Source: Leucaena leucocephala (taxonomy: Eukaryota; Streptophyta; Magnoliopsida; Fabales; Fabaceae). From it: DNA of 64,000 nucleotides. Every line of letters begins with the position of its first letter. The first letter of the stretch is position 1. The translations under genes and the position numbers were made by a program. This document shows positions 1-11,620 of this stretch, piece by piece. The notes under the pieces are model-generated. The model did not search any database and was not told where the DNA came from. It worked only from the letters and a program-made list of their open reading frames with translations. Location: NCBI GenBank assembly GCA_037074615.1, contig CM073566.1:11178001-11242000 (forward strand), written 5' to 3'.

Positions 1-1459
1 TACAGATTGAATGAAATATACGAATTATTTTTCAGGAAGAAGATGTGGTTATTTATGTAAAGAAAGGGATTAAATTGAAAAAGAAAGGAAATAAAGGGAC
101 TTGATTGCAATTATGGAAAGGTTAAGGTTAAGAAGAAAAAGTAGACAAAAATGTGGGGTCCTTAAGTGTAATTTTAGCCAAATAAAGGGACTTAGTTGAA
201 AAGAAGAAAAGTTTTCGGGGCAAAAGTGTAATTATGAAAACCTGGACCGAAAATAGGCAAAAATAGTGATCGTGCTCCGATCAGCCCCATATTTTACCAG
301 AAGATAGAGCAAGTGACGCCGGGTAATCCAGCGTAATACAGGAATTTTTCAAGACTCCAGATAGCAGAAATTGATCTGATAGTCTAAAAGTTATAAAAAT
401 TCCTACCGGATATCCTAGATTTCAGATATAAGTGAAAAATTATATGATGATGTGTCCTGATGGGATGGATGTCTGGAAACTGACAGAATACCGATAGGAG
501 GCCTGTAGAAAAAGTTATTCTCAAATTAGCAAATACAGACGGGAGTGTGAGGCTTCCAGGGATCCGATAGGGAGATTTATTGGTATTTAAACTAAGACTC
601 AATGAGGTCAAGTAACAATAGTCAGATGCCCGTTGTGACCCAAATGGCTGCCTAAACACAATAGGGCAGTGTATCTGACAGAAGGAGCCGGTGTCCGGAT
701 ATATGTGTAAACGGTGTATAATAGCTAAAATACTCGGTGAACATGGACAGGGGAGGATTCCTCGTAATGCATGCCATGAAGGTAATGGACCCTGAAAGGC
801 CCAATAATGGCACCAACAAAGGCCCCATAAGACTCTTGGACTGATAGGTGGGCCAGTGTCTGGCAGAACCCCGGAAAAGTACGAAATTACGAAAATACCC
901 CTGTGTTGTACTAAAGGGGTAATAGGTGTATGAAAGGCATTTTGGTCATTCTAGACAGGATCAGAGGCCAAGACAGATATAGGTAAGGTTAACCAGGGTT
1001 AGTGTATGCCCTGATAAAGTACAGAAAGGTGTAAAATGATAGTTTTGCCCTTAGGGTTAAGTTAGTGCACAAAAGGGCACCCAGGGGTATTTTGGCCATT
1101 TCGCAGGGGATCTATAATTGAGTTTAGACCCAGTATAAAAATGTTAATGATATGAAGGATCCAGATACTAAATGTAAGGTCAAGAGACAGAATATGGATT
1201 TTCAGAAAAATTAGATTCAGAAAACGGTTCAGTTTTCGAGGCGACGGACCGGGCCGATACCGGATTAGACCGGAAAGCTTCCAGAAGGCTTCTAGCTCCC
1301 TCCAATTTTTCCATGTGAAGAATGTGAGGGGTGAGGTGTCCCTTGAGGTGTCCCCTTGATGATGGAGTAAAGGAATAAAAGAAAAATAGGAAATTCCGGA
1401 AAAACCAGGACCACAAGTTCATAAGGCTTCAAAATTACAAGAATGCCACTCATCAAAAC

Positions 1460-1467
1460 TATAAATA
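1460..1467 (+). promoter_or_regulatory. LTR TATA box
   Basis: TATAAATA followed by a C-rich run. The same box recurs at the equivalent place in nearly all Gypsy LTRs of the window, so it is the likely Pol II promoter of this LTR. Confidence 0.7.
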
Positions 1468-1965
1468 CCCTCTAGCTCTTCATTCTCACGGCCAAGAAGC
1501 AATTTTAGAGTGATAAGGAAGTTCTTGAGAGAGAAAGTGAGAAAAACAAAGAATAAAGGAAGTTCTGGTGAAGTTGGAAGCAGTATAGAAGTTCTGGAGT
1601 TCTGCTTTTAAGGTAGTAACTAATCCTAGCTTTTATGTAATATCTTTGTGACTTATTGTGCTATTGTTTAGTTTGATTGTTGTCTTATATGTTATGCTTG
1701 AAGCACTATTACAATGCTATGATCATATGTTATTGAATATGGAAGCACGCAGTATACTTATCTGTACACAATCACAAGCAAGCACTGTCACTCTGCATTA
1801 CATATATTTTTATGATTATTACTACTGAGATTCCCTCGAATCTCATCCCAAATAACCCATTACAGGGGAGGCTATGTTGAAGTAAATTTTGAAAATCTTG
1901 AAGGACGCCGTTAGGCTGCCGAAATTCTGGCAAAGTGGTAAAGAAAGGAACTGATACGTACTGTG

Positions 1966-2042
1966 TACGTAGGTACTGTCTAAGGAGGCTGGAAGTGAGT
2001 GGACCTAGCCGATTCATCCAGTCTTTCCTGGGTACTTACGTA
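1966..2042 (+). other. Conserved 77-bp LTR block, copy 1
   Basis: It starts with TACGTAGGTAC and ends with GTACTTACGTA. These two 11-mers can pair over their whole length with one G-U pair. Inside are GGCT/AGCC and CCAG/CTGG pairs. The same block, always 77 bp, occurs in seven other LTRs of the window. Confidence 0.7.
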
Positions 2043-2814
2043 GAATGGTAGTTCTTACAGGAATTACCGAATCGGTACAAGATCGGTTACTTTCTAAAGA
2101 CGAAGTATAGCCGTTATGCCGCCAGATTTCTGGAGGAAAGGATGTATTAGAAATATGAGAATTTTGTACATGTCCTAATGAACAACAACTACCCTTTAAT
2201 AATAGATATTGTTTTGGCATGTTCTAAATATCTGATCGGAATGCTTAACTGATATGTGATGGATGTATGCATGTGTATGTAAGAGTGAATACTGAAAATT
2301 ATTTCTGTGAACAGTAAATCCGAGGAGACCTATTAAGGTTTGATAAATCATTAAAAATAGTAAATGGATGAATAAATGTCTGAAAATTTTATGGTAAATA
2401 GTAGACATATTAAGATTTAATTTGGTATATAATATGCCTCATTTTGATGTCTACACATGGAGTTATAAATTTCCAAAGTTGGAATTAGAATACTGGATTT
2501 AGGAAAAAATGTGGGATGAACAGTAAAATTGAAACATTGACCCACGGTGATTTGGTCAAATATTGGTCAATGAATGATTTTTTTCTTAAATATAATTGAG
2601 TCGTATTTATGTAGCAATTGGAACCACTTCATTTCGATTTTTCTATAATTAATTATGATTTTCTCAAGTCAGGTCACTCATCTGAAATTTACACAGTGAA
2701 CAGTACCCGAGAAGAGTAAAATTCCAGATTGAGATATGGGACTTCAATGACCTTGAAAGTGGTTCTAAATGATACCAAATGATCCCTAAAATGCATGAAA
2801 ATAAGGATGTTTCA

Positions 2815-3330
2815 ACTGTCGTCGGGAACTTGCATCACTAGAGGTGGGTTGGTCGTTATGGATCAACTCGAGTCTGTCTCACTATCAAGGGAAAGGAGCA
2901 TTGACTGGCTCCAATCGAGGTAGTTGTCGCAGGTAAGTTGTTATGGCATAATAAGGATAGCTAAACCTTCAAGGCTGGCAACCTTGGCGGAGACTTGTCG
3001 TGATCCACCATCGAACTCGGCAGAGGAATAGACTTATGCAGTAACCTGCTTTGATACCATATCAGTGGACATACTGATTATGCAAGTGGGAAAAACAATT
3101 GGGTATAACACACAAGGTTCTATATAATTCTTCACGGAATCTTACTTCTGTATGCTGTTACATATATACACATATTGAATCCCAATAAAGGCAGGATTTT
3201 GGGAATGAAATCAGAGGAATAAAATCAAGACATAATTTCTGTGATCTCCCTTAGTTAATCTATCTTAATTACATATATTCTATATGATCCCGATAATGTC
3301 TCTCTATCTTAATTGCATATATTCTACAAA
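2815..3330 (-). mobile_element. Possible reverse-strand LTR end, PBS and leader fragment
   Basis: Read on the minus strand, 3059-3048 is TGGTATCAAAGC, the same variant of the initiator-Met primer-binding site used by the Copia element at 35845. The minus strand below it (2815-3047) would then be the untranslated leader. The AT-rich sequence from about 3060 to 3330 would be LTR; it contains two copies of a TCTATCTTAATTxCATATATTCTA motif. No second LTR and no coding region are visible, so this remains tentative. It abuts the LTR end at 2814 directly. Confidence 0.35.
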
Positions 3331-4409
3331 AACTTTATAATGTATTAGTGTATATATTCTTAGAAGCATCAGGTATAACTTATGAACCAGATTTAAAGAC
3401 AACCTAGATATAGAATGAACATTTTTAACCAAAGAATATCGGTTTTAATTTTAATGTAGTAATTTACCCAAGAGTATTGTTAGATTATGTAACTAACAAG
3501 AATATTTAAAAAAAACTTCAAATGTTCTTTCATATAGAAGTAATAGTGGCATGAAAGATGAACTTGTTTTGCATTAATAACGCCCACAAAGGACAGAGCC
3601 TCACCCTCTTGATAAACCCGTGTTTGGTTGCTGGTGTTTTGAAAGGAAGGAAAATACAACTCCCCTTGTATGGATAAGGGGTGTTCAGTTTGAAGGAAAG
3701 GGATGGAAGGGAAGGAAAAATGAACCCATACCCTCGTTCGGTTTGTAATTTTTGGGGGAAGGGAGCCAAAATTTGGGCGCCCATCCCTTCCCTCTCTCAG
3801 TTTTTGTGTCCCTCCAAATTGGAGTTTTTTGGAGAGACGCCAAATTTTGGGACAATTATATCTCTCATGCACGCAGCTCTCCTTTGTGTCTAAAGATTGT
3901 CTTTCATTTCACACCATTTTTGCTGTCGATTTGCCAGCTGGGTTTGCTGTGGAAGTTTTGGCGCTGTCGCCATCATGTGTGTCTTCTCAAGAGATAAAAG
4001 TTTCTTCAACTACATCCTCTCTTGTTAACTTTAAGCTGAGTTTTGTCCAAATTTAATGCCTAACACCTAACGTGTTGTCAAGATTCCAGTATTTTAGCCT
4101 GACATTACTTCTATGCTTGTCGACTTAGCGTTATAGTTTATATAATTATTTTTCATTAAATGTTGATTTGTTGATATATGATTTTTACTTTGCTATATTA
4201 GATGGACTTCATAACTAAATACTTTGTACTAGTGTGTTGATGGCTTGAATTGCATAAAAGAGCAACAACACTACTTGTATGTGTTATTGCACAAGTATAT
4301 ATCTGTCAGTTCTATCCTAAAAGAATAAGTTACAGTTTTAGTGGCAAGAGGGAGAAGGTTCGTGATGAAATAATGAGCAGAATAAGTAATTGTCTATCTA
4401 GTTGAAATA
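3331..4409. other. No gene recognised; purine- and pyrimidine-rich stretches
   Basis: Short reading frames exist on both strands around 3480-3890, but they overlap one another and resemble no family I know. The stretch from 3640 to 3830 is made of G/A-rich and C/T-rich runs and contains three related motifs (GTGTTTGGTT, GTGTTCAGTT, CGTTCGGTTT) of a kind often seen near ends of plant DNA transposons. It may be the 5' part of the PIF/Harbinger element whose transposase follows, but no terminal inverted repeat could be defined. Confidence 0.3.
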
Positions 4410-4417
4410 TCATTAGA

Positions 4418-5190
4418 ATGACTCCTAGAGCTTTCTTAGAATTGTATGGCATGCTAGAAAGAGATGGTGGTCTACAACCCCACTCGTTGGTCAAGTATGG
4501 AAGAACAAGTTGCAAAAAGTCTTTACATACAACACATAATATGGGAAATCGGGAAGTCAATTTTTGGTTTAGGCATTCTTGTGACACAGTTAGTTGTCAT
4601 CTTCATGAATTTTTTGCAACTATCATTGAGTTAAGAGAAAAATTTATAGTGTAACCTACTAGGTCTATTATCCCTCCTGAGATATAAAACACATACAATT
4701 CAAGGTATCTCTTATAGATGCTCCTAGATATAGTGGTCGGAAGGAATTCCCAACATAGAATGTGTTAGCAGCATGTACGTTTGATTTAAAGTTTACTTAT
4801 GTACTCTCTAGATGGCAAGACACTGGGTCAGACTCAAGGATTATTAAGAATACATTATCAGGGGAAGATAACCTTGAAATTCCTGAAGGTGAATATTTTA
4901 CCAATTTCGATAGAGTTTACATTAGTGGAGTCCACATAGTAATAATTTTCATTCATGATAGGTAAATATTTCCTTGTGAATGCTAGATTCATGTTAGCAA
5001 GCGGACTTATAACACTTTATTGAGGAGTTCGGTATCATTTGAAAGAGTATTAGAGAGGAAATTCACCCTTAAACTATAAGTAGTTATTTAACCTAAGAGA
5101 TGAAATATTACGTAATGCAATTGAAATGATAATATATGCATGTACCATTCTTCATAACTTCCTCATGAGTGTTAACCCTGATGATGATTA
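4418..5190 (+). pseudogene. PIF/Harbinger-type transposase relic (HARBI1/ALP1-like)
   Basis: This is a dead DDE transposase of the PIF/Harbinger class, whose members cut and rejoin DNA of their own element. The first block (4418-4653) is open and carries the N-terminal region of the family, including GNREVNFWFRHS. The second block (4762-4962) carries LAACTFDLKFTYVLS and SDSRIIKN, typical of the catalytic domain. Further down, LASGLI and VRYHLKEY appear around 4995-5048, and the C-terminal TILHNFLM at 5144-5167. Stops and frame changes separate the blocks. The part around the first catalytic Asp is missing. The relic ends where the Athila-like LTR starts at 5192, so the insertion may have removed its 3' end. 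A domesticated host gene is unlikely given the damage. Confidence 0.75.
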
Positions 5191-5191
5191 A

Positions 5192-6167
5192 TGAACAGCT
5201 CGAATTGTCGTCGTCCGATCCATCAAAATAATAATAATTGCACCTAATAATATAGTATAAGGCATAACCCTATCGTTATTCTCGAGGAACCTTTTTGTTG
5301 AAAACCTAGCAAATTGGTGACAAAACCATTGAAAACCTGAGTGAAAGTAAAATGGGTTTTGGGTTTGATTGATTTTTGATGTAGTAAAATAAGGGTGCAG
5401 TAAAGTAAATGTTTTTGTATTTTTGATTAAGATGAAAACTAGTTGGTTTGTGAAAGAAATATGTTGTGACAGACTCTTGATGATGAAAACATATCTATTC
5501 TTACTCTTAATTTCATATGGGAGTTTTGAAATCACTAAGTCTTAAATAAAACCTTAATCGATCGATTAAGTCCAAAGCATTAATATTTCTTAAACTCCTT
5601 TGATCAAAGCTAGTTTAAAAACTCTTAATGAACTGTTAAAAAGTATATAATTTAAATCACATGATGAAAATGCCCTCGAATGATTGTCGATCAACAAACC
5701 CTAGATTTCATGCAATTGAGTTAATTGGCAACGATCGTTGATAATAGTTTAACTGTCTTAAAATTGAAACTGAAATATTATATTAAAATCCAACATTCAA
5801 AGCATCCAAATTCAATTATAATTGTCTAATATGTGAATAATCAATTAACATTCAATCCCTTGTTCATATAATGAAAACCCTAGATCTACCAGCATCAAAA
5901 CATGAAAAAGGTGTAGATTAAAATAGAAAACTCCCTAGTGCAGTCCATGAACTCAAGATATGAGATCCATCACCAAGAGACTAAAGATTTAGCCTCTCAT
6001 GACTTCTACTGTGCTGCCATCACTACTTAGATATGATGCCTTGAAGAAAGCAGAAAAGGTGATGGAAAGATGAATATGGAAGATGTGTGGAGGTAGTAGA
6101 GAGAGTTGAGAGAGAGTTCGAGTAATGCTTTTTAGCCTAATCAGGTCAAAAACCAGCCTCCCTTGCA
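5192..6167 (-). mobile_element. 3' LTR of the Athila-like element
   Basis: It is collinear with 18305-19255 at high identity; both begin (plus strand) with TGAAYAGC and contain the same ATAATAATAATTGCACC stretch. The inner boundary at about 6167 is set by a plus-strand TGCA just before a pyrimidine tract, which is the polypurine tract on the minus strand. The inner boundary could be off by a few bases. Confidence 0.75.
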
Positions 6168-6170
6168 TCT

Positions 6171-6190
6171 ACGGCTCCCCTCTCCTTTTA
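6171..6190 (-). promoter_or_regulatory. Polypurine tract of the Athila-like element
   Basis: On the minus strand this is AAAAGGAGAGGGGAGC, directly upstream of the LTR start. It would prime plus-strand DNA synthesis. Confidence 0.6.
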
Positions 6191-6241
6191 TTTTTAGATT
6201 GACCTAATAAAAAATGCGCAGTATCAGCGATTGTCTTCTTT

Positions 6242-7001
6242 GGTCGTGAACAGATCCATATTTTGGTCGTGACCTGTAAACGCATAGAAACTTCCCAAAA
6301 GAAATTAGGTCGCAACCTGTGGGCTCTTTGGTCGCGACTACAAAGCACAGAAGCTGTTGATTCTCTATGCTTGTGATTTCTTTGCTGCTCACATTCGTCC
6401 TTGCTCCTCCAAAATACCTGCAATTCAAAATCAAAGCTCACTGTAAAAGTACCAAGCTTATGTTGGTCTACAGCTACAATATATTTCAGATCACCCTCTC
6501 TCAAACCTGCTTCATTAGTAGAGGCCAAATCATTTAAGAATCTTAAAGTATGAGAGGTAATTTTTGAGTGTGGGTGAGGATAAGTAGAGTTAGAACAAAT
6601 TGGCCTTTTAACCAAAATAGTGGAATATAGAACTAAAGGAATTTGAAATTTTTTGGTTGCGTCTGACACTTTCAGTCGTGACTTCTCTTCATTATTTTCA
6701 AGTTCTTGTCGCGACCTATTTTGACAGAGAGTGTCTCTGAAACATTTGGTCTCGACCTCATAGTCATTCCATCGCTACAGGGCGTCTCGGGAGTTTATGG
6801 TCGCGATCAAACAATCATCTTTCACGACTCCAATTCACAGAGAGTCTGTCCCTCAGCAACCTGATATTTCATCATGACGTTATAATCCTCGAGTCGCGAC
6901 TGGACGTCTCTGGAGTCTTTGGTCGTGACCTCGATTCATAGAGAGGTTCCCCCTCAGCAGATTGATATTTGGTCGCGAGTTTTGGATCTTTAAGTCGTGA
7001 C
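6242..7001. repeat. TCGCGAC array next to the polypurine tract
   Basis: About a dozen copies or near copies of the palindrome GTCGCGAC, irregularly spaced. Exact copies are at 6331, 6708 and 6893; variants such as GTCGTGAC and GTCGCAAC lie between, as expected from CpG decay. It overlaps the end of the reading frame at 6872-7279. Confidence 0.7.
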
Positions 7002-7279
7002 GTGGGGTCACAGAAGCTTGACCCTTCTTGGTTTGTTCCACTTATAGCTCCCACAGTATCTTGTGACCCTGTAAAATTACTCACAAACTCTTTTTCAAAA
7101 GCATCATCACTGGCAATTGATGAGATCGAATTGAAATTTGGTGAAAATAAGAAATTTTGAGAAGGTGAAAGTATGCTATTTATATCTAAACAGTTAAAAC
7201 ATGATGCATTACCTTCACAAGAACCAGAGAAAGAGTAAACAGAAGAAAGGGATTCAAAGTAGTTATCATAAGCACTCAA
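6872..7279 (-). pseudogene. Acidic Ser-rich ORF between protease and polypurine tract
   Basis: This 135-codon minus-strand frame follows the protease of the Athila-like element. It is rich in Ser, Asp and Glu (for example YDNYFESLSSVYSF) and its last third is made by the TCGCGAC array, giving KxATK and SRPKTPE-like repeats. I do not recognise a domain. Athila-like elements normally have reverse transcriptase at this place, so the ORF may be what remained or arose after the pol region was lost. It has no start codon that must be used and may be the tail of the gag-protease frame. Confidence 0.4.
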
Positions 7280-7394
7280 AGATGAATTTGAATCATTATG
7301 CTCCTAAAATGCTTCATGGCAGTTATGGGAATTATGCAACAGAGAATCATACCCATCATGCAAACTCAATTTATGCTCATCCCTAGTCTTTCAA

Positions 7395-8573
7395 CAGCAC
7401 ATTAAATGGCATTCAACCCAGCAAAAGTATAATGATCGAAAGGGTCTTTCATTGCTTTATTCATGTTGAAAGTTACCACATATTCTCCAGCTTCTATTGT
7501 AATGGAACTATGCTTCAAACTAATAATTTACTTGGAAGTTTGAAGGAAGGGTCTGCCTAGGATCAAAGTGCTCTCATTCACTAGCTTATTGGACATGTCC
7601 AGAACATAAAAATCAGCTGGGAACACTAAGTCCTTGACCTGTACTAGAATATCCTCAAGAATTCATATACCTACTTGACCTATCAGCTAACTGGAGCATT
7701 ACACTTGTGTCTCTAAGATTATTAATACCTAAGGCTATGTATACCGACCAAGGCATTACATTAATGCAACCCCTAGATCTAGTAACGCTCCATTGATATG
7801 AACCTTTCTTATAGTGCATGAGATTGTGTAAGATCATGGGTCTTGGCAACTAACCAGTAATTCAGCCTTAAAAAGTGATGACACATTAGCACTCACTTGA
7901 ATTCTCTCAAGAGGCCTAAATTTCTTCTTATCAGCACACAATTCTTTTAGAAATTTAGCATATTTGGGATTCCTCTTGAGGAATTCAACCATAAGGATAT
8001 TTATTTCTAACTTATTGAAGAGATTATAAGCATCTTTTGCAAATTCAGAATCAATATTTTTCTTTCCAACAAAATAAGATTTAGGAAAAAAGAGATCCCT
8101 TATACTTACCTCCTTACCTGTATGCATAGAGGCTCCTTGCCTGCTTGACTCAGCCTTCTCCTCAGCTTGCGTGCTTTCCTTTGTATGCTGGACTTCGCAT
8201 TGTTACTTCTTCTTCTTGCATCTCTTGTGTTTCCTCTTGTGCTTGTGAGTCCTCTACTTGGGTTACCTTCTTACTCATAAGTTGCTATTCTTTAACACTT
8301 TCAGATTTCCTAATCTTCATTTGTGATAATGTTGGATTTTCAACTTCAAAATCTTCCATATCCTCTTTTGGTGCAGCATCTTCCTTAAAATGCACTTTTC
8401 TTCCACTTATAAGTGATATGGAATTCAACCCCTTCAGATTAATGATAGTGTTCAAAGGTATACTACGACTGCTTTTTGTTTGTATGTCACTCACTGTATT
8501 GGAAACTTGAGTTAAATGACTTGTAATATCTGTATTCTTAGAACTCAACTCCTCAAGTTTCTTTTGTACATCC
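7395..8573 (-). pseudogene. gag C-terminal part and aspartic protease, Athila type
   Basis: Read right to left, 8548-8285 is an open, charged stretch with TKSSRSIPLNTI. Then 8127-7834 encodes FAKDAYNLFNKLEINI and NPKYAKFLKELCADKKKF, the spacer that precedes the protease in Athila-type elements. The active-site motif ALLDLGVAL lies near 7771-7790, a variant of the family's DLGAS. DTSVMLQLADRSSRY (about 7710-7665), LILGRPFLQTSK (about 7567-7532) and a segment ending FNMNKAMKDPF follow in that order. Several stops and at least two frame changes break the frame, so no active enzyme can be made. The protease would have cut the Gag precursor. The 5' side is separated from the rest of gag by the insertion at 8574-12600. 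Confidence 0.75.
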
Positions 8574-9118
8574 TGTTAGATATTGTGCCCTAGGGGCCAA
8601 TTATTGTATTATGAACATTGTTGATTTATGAATTTCTTAATTATATTATCACATTATTTGCATGTTTACTGTGATGACCATCCTTGGATAACTCATGATC
8701 TTATCCTAAATGTCCCTGGTTGGTCATCTATGCGGGAGCAGAGATGAAATAAGACCAGTATAACTTTGAAGATGTATAGAGATATAAATCAAAGTCATAT
8801 GTACATGTAAGAGTACAAGGTATTGGACCGACCCGCTATGAGAGAGCTGCATGGGTTAAGTCATAAGCTTCTCTCATATACAAACCATGTCACTATGCCC
8901 TTTGACCTGAGATCATCATGGATTCCTACATGACAAACGCTCAGCATTGACCTAGTCAAAAGTCACTTTTGATCGAGTGATCATAAAGACTATGTTTGGG
9001 CTTAGTGGTTTTTCATGCGGAGGAATGTGAATGGTCAAGATGGAATTTGTCCTTCACATTCGTAGAGAGATATTACTGGGCCCCTCGATGAGTGAGTCTG
9101 ATAAATGTATGGCCATAC
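8574..9118 (+). mobile_element. Truncated Copia LTR fragment
   Basis: It matches the first 545 bp or so of the Copia LTR at 33900, starting TGTTAGATATTGTGCCC. It stops at ACTGTA, where the sequence switches to reverse-strand Tekay sequence that also contains ACTGTA. The remaining LTR, internal region and a target duplication are absent. Confidence 0.85.
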
Positions 9119-9421
9119 TGTACCTCCAACCTGGGAATACTAATCATTAGGCTGTCCCGATTGGGCTCCCTGATTGGTCTCCATATCTGTACCTATTAGA
9201 GCTGCGTATACTGTAGTTACAGGTATAGATGGAATAGGTTCTTCCTGTATCCCCTATGGTGTCCTGGTCAGAATATTGAACCCTATTGTGGAACTAACCT
9301 TTTCAGCATCACTAATCATGGGAGGGGTCTACATATCCGAATCACTGTCCAAGATATAGACATCTGGTATAGGGTCCCCTTGGTTCACGGTGGTTTCGGA
9401 TCTGGTTCTACCTCTAGTCAT
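9119..9421 (-). pseudogene. 5' part of the Tekay extra ORF (upstream of gag), second copy
   Basis: From the minus-strand ATG at 9421-9419 the frame reads MTRGRTRSETT, QGDPIPDVY and LDSDSDM. It then continues past in-frame stops through MISDAEKVSSTIG, EEPIPSIPVTTVYAA and TDMETNQGAQ. It is clearly homologous to the ORF at 30105, yet the two differ at many codons while keeping the reading frame, which suggests the ORF was once under selection. Function unknown. It is truncated by the junction at 9119. The sequence just before the ATG is the splice-acceptor-like TTAATATTTGCAG, as in the other copy. Confidence 0.55.
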
Positions 9422-9514
9422 CCTGCAAATATTAACTAATGACATTTATGACAGTTTTACTAATGGGTATCTACAAATAATCTATTTAGAGCATTTCCTA
9501 ATCCAAAATCCTTT

Positions 9515-9526
9515 ACTCTGATACTA
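9515..9526 (-). promoter_or_regulatory. Primer-binding site of the truncated Tekay
   Basis: The minus strand reads TAGTATCAGAGT, a decayed form of TGGTATCAGAGC, complementary to initiator-Met tRNA. It lies three bases inside the LTR end. Confidence 0.6.
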
Positions 9527-9663
9527 AAATGAAATATCCTTCCTTATATCTCTCAGAGTACTCTTGCTATAGCACTTTTAAAGTGGATTATATCTCTCTT
9601 GCCGGAAATCCTGGCAGAAAATAACTGTACTGATTCGGTAATTCCCTATGAGAACTACCATTC

Positions 9664-9740
9664 TACGTAAGTACCCAGGAAAGACTGGATGAACCGGCTA
9701 GGTCCACTTACTTCCAGCCTCCTTAGACAGCACCTACGTA
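9664..9740 (-). other. Conserved 77-bp LTR block, copy 2
   Basis: The minus strand starts TACGTAGGTGC and ends GTACTTACGTA. All 11 positions still pair, with two G-U pairs. Confidence 0.7.
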
Positions 9741-11610
9741 CACAGTACTCTGTATAGTCTACCAGCACAACGGCATTTTCTTGCGAACATCTTTAAAATC
9801 TTAATCTTAAATATTGACCTTAAATCCTATCCTTACATATAATCAATTGAAAATATCTTAGATCATTGGAATACCTTAAGAACATGAATTTCCAAGAGTT
9901 GGGCTTACGGGTACTGTTTATCGCTACTGTTTACTTGGTAATTCCAGATTACAGCCTAAGTTTTGGAAATTCATAATTAAATCTAAAAAATCATATTGAG
10001 GTGATCCCAATTTCTAATGAAAGATCTTTCATTTAACTTTGAGAGAAAAATATGAAAATGAGGTTTCCTTGTCCAGATAAAATCAGTTTATTCATTGAAC
10101 TTTACTGTTCATTTGGTAAATCTGGAAATTCCAGTTTCTTTGCCCCATTTTCAAAAATTCATTTCTCCTTGTATACTTGTCCAATTGAGTCTAGTTACCT
10201 ATGGATTTAAATATCAGAATGTGTAATTTAAGTTCACCAAAAATCACGGAAAAACTCGTTCATTTACTATATGAAATTAGCACATGAACCTCACTGCCTC
10301 TGAGTAGCCGTATTATCTTATTCCAGTTTTTATCTCCCGACTTTGAAAAATTATAAAAATTCGAATTCTTAACCAAATGAGGCATTCTTGGTGTCAATTT
10401 AAATCTCTTGATCTTAGCTATATGCATGCAACATTTCATATGAAAACTCGTCAGATAAGTCAATCAAACTATCGATGGAAGTACCCTACCTCAGATCAAA
10501 TTTGGAAGTAGCATGCAATATACATACCAAAACATCATCTTGTAAGTAAAGTGCACACTCTTTTAAGTTATATACAGTCATCCATCTATATTTACCCTCT
10601 TGCCTTGAGAAGATCCAGCACCTAGAGCAATATTTATTGATATGGAAGGAATGAGATTTCATGGAAATCTCAATAGCAAGTAATCCAAACTACAAGGTTA
10701 TGCATGTTTGATTAAATGCCTAACATGTTATCATGCAATGGGAGCTAATTCATGCTTATACATAAGCAAACTCTAACATGCATATTGTCATGACATATAT
10801 TGCAAGGAGTGGCATATACTCATAGCACATCATCATCATAAACATCATCACATAATATTCCATGCTCAACCAAACCTTCATGCATAACAAGTAAGCAAAT
10901 CAATCAAAGCACATAAGTTTATAGTTAGGTATTATTGCTACCTCTTGTAGATCCTTGTCCTTCCCTTCTTGAAATCGCCTTTCCTTGCCACAAATGTCAA
11001 AACCTAGACATTACAAGACAATTACCAAATTATAACTTCATTCCAAACAGATTCCAAGTCTAGTTTCAATAAGCTCCTTTCTTTCTCTACTTTATGCCAT
11101 TTGTTTACATCTTTCTAAACTAAACTCTCATGGTTCATTTCTACATAATTTTTCATGTAGAATCCAAATATGTATTAAAAAATTCCAGAATCCATTTGCT
11201 TCACAAAGTTCTGCACCGTACCAAAAAGAAGCTCCATTTCTCCAAAAATTCCCATTTTGGTTCCAATGCTTCCAATACTTGTTTTCCTACTATAACCCCA
11301 CACAAAATTCCATTCTAAACCCATTGGAAGCATCAAAACCATGAAATTCCAATATATGAACAGTGATTTTGTACTATACAGAAAAGAACACCTTTATGGA
11401 TTCACAAACACACATGGATTCCTAAGCCATTATCATGTGATTCAAGCTTGTTTAAGCTTGTGCAAGCTATCTAGAACATAAACACATATTCCTATCACAT
11501 ATCCAAAGAAATTTCAGCAGCATTTCCCCAAGATTCAAGCCTCAAAACTAACTTAAACTCAAGAAGAAATCATAAGAACAAAGTCTAGAAGCAAGGGAGC
11601 AACTTACCTT

Positions 11611-11620
11611 ACAAGCTTCT
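11611..11620 (-). other. Splice-donor-like site in the LTR
   Basis: The minus strand reads AAG|GTAAGTT, a full consensus donor about 100 bp downstream of the TATA box. The same site lies at the same place in the Tekay LTRs (27917, 61378) and the solo LTR at 54608. Confidence 0.5.

Larger units (their letters stand above)
1..2814 (+). mobile_element. Gypsy LTR, left end off the window (solo or 3' LTR)
   Basis: The first bases match positions about 45 bp into the LTR that starts at 54608, so only the extreme start is missing. The end is the family terminus GGATGTTTCA at 2805-2814. No primer-binding site follows, so this is a solo LTR or a 3' LTR. Its start resembles the Tekay-type LTRs but its end resembles the gag-only-element LTRs (compare 44290-44359), which makes it a mosaic. 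It holds a TATA box at 1460 and the conserved 77-bp block at 1966. A target duplication cannot be tested because the left flank is outside the window. Confidence 0.85.

Noticed and set aside
3480..3872. 130-codon minus-strand ORF overlapping plus-strand ORFs
   Set aside because: Low-complexity purine/pyrimidine runs keep several frames open at once; no domain, no start context and no homologous copy in the window.
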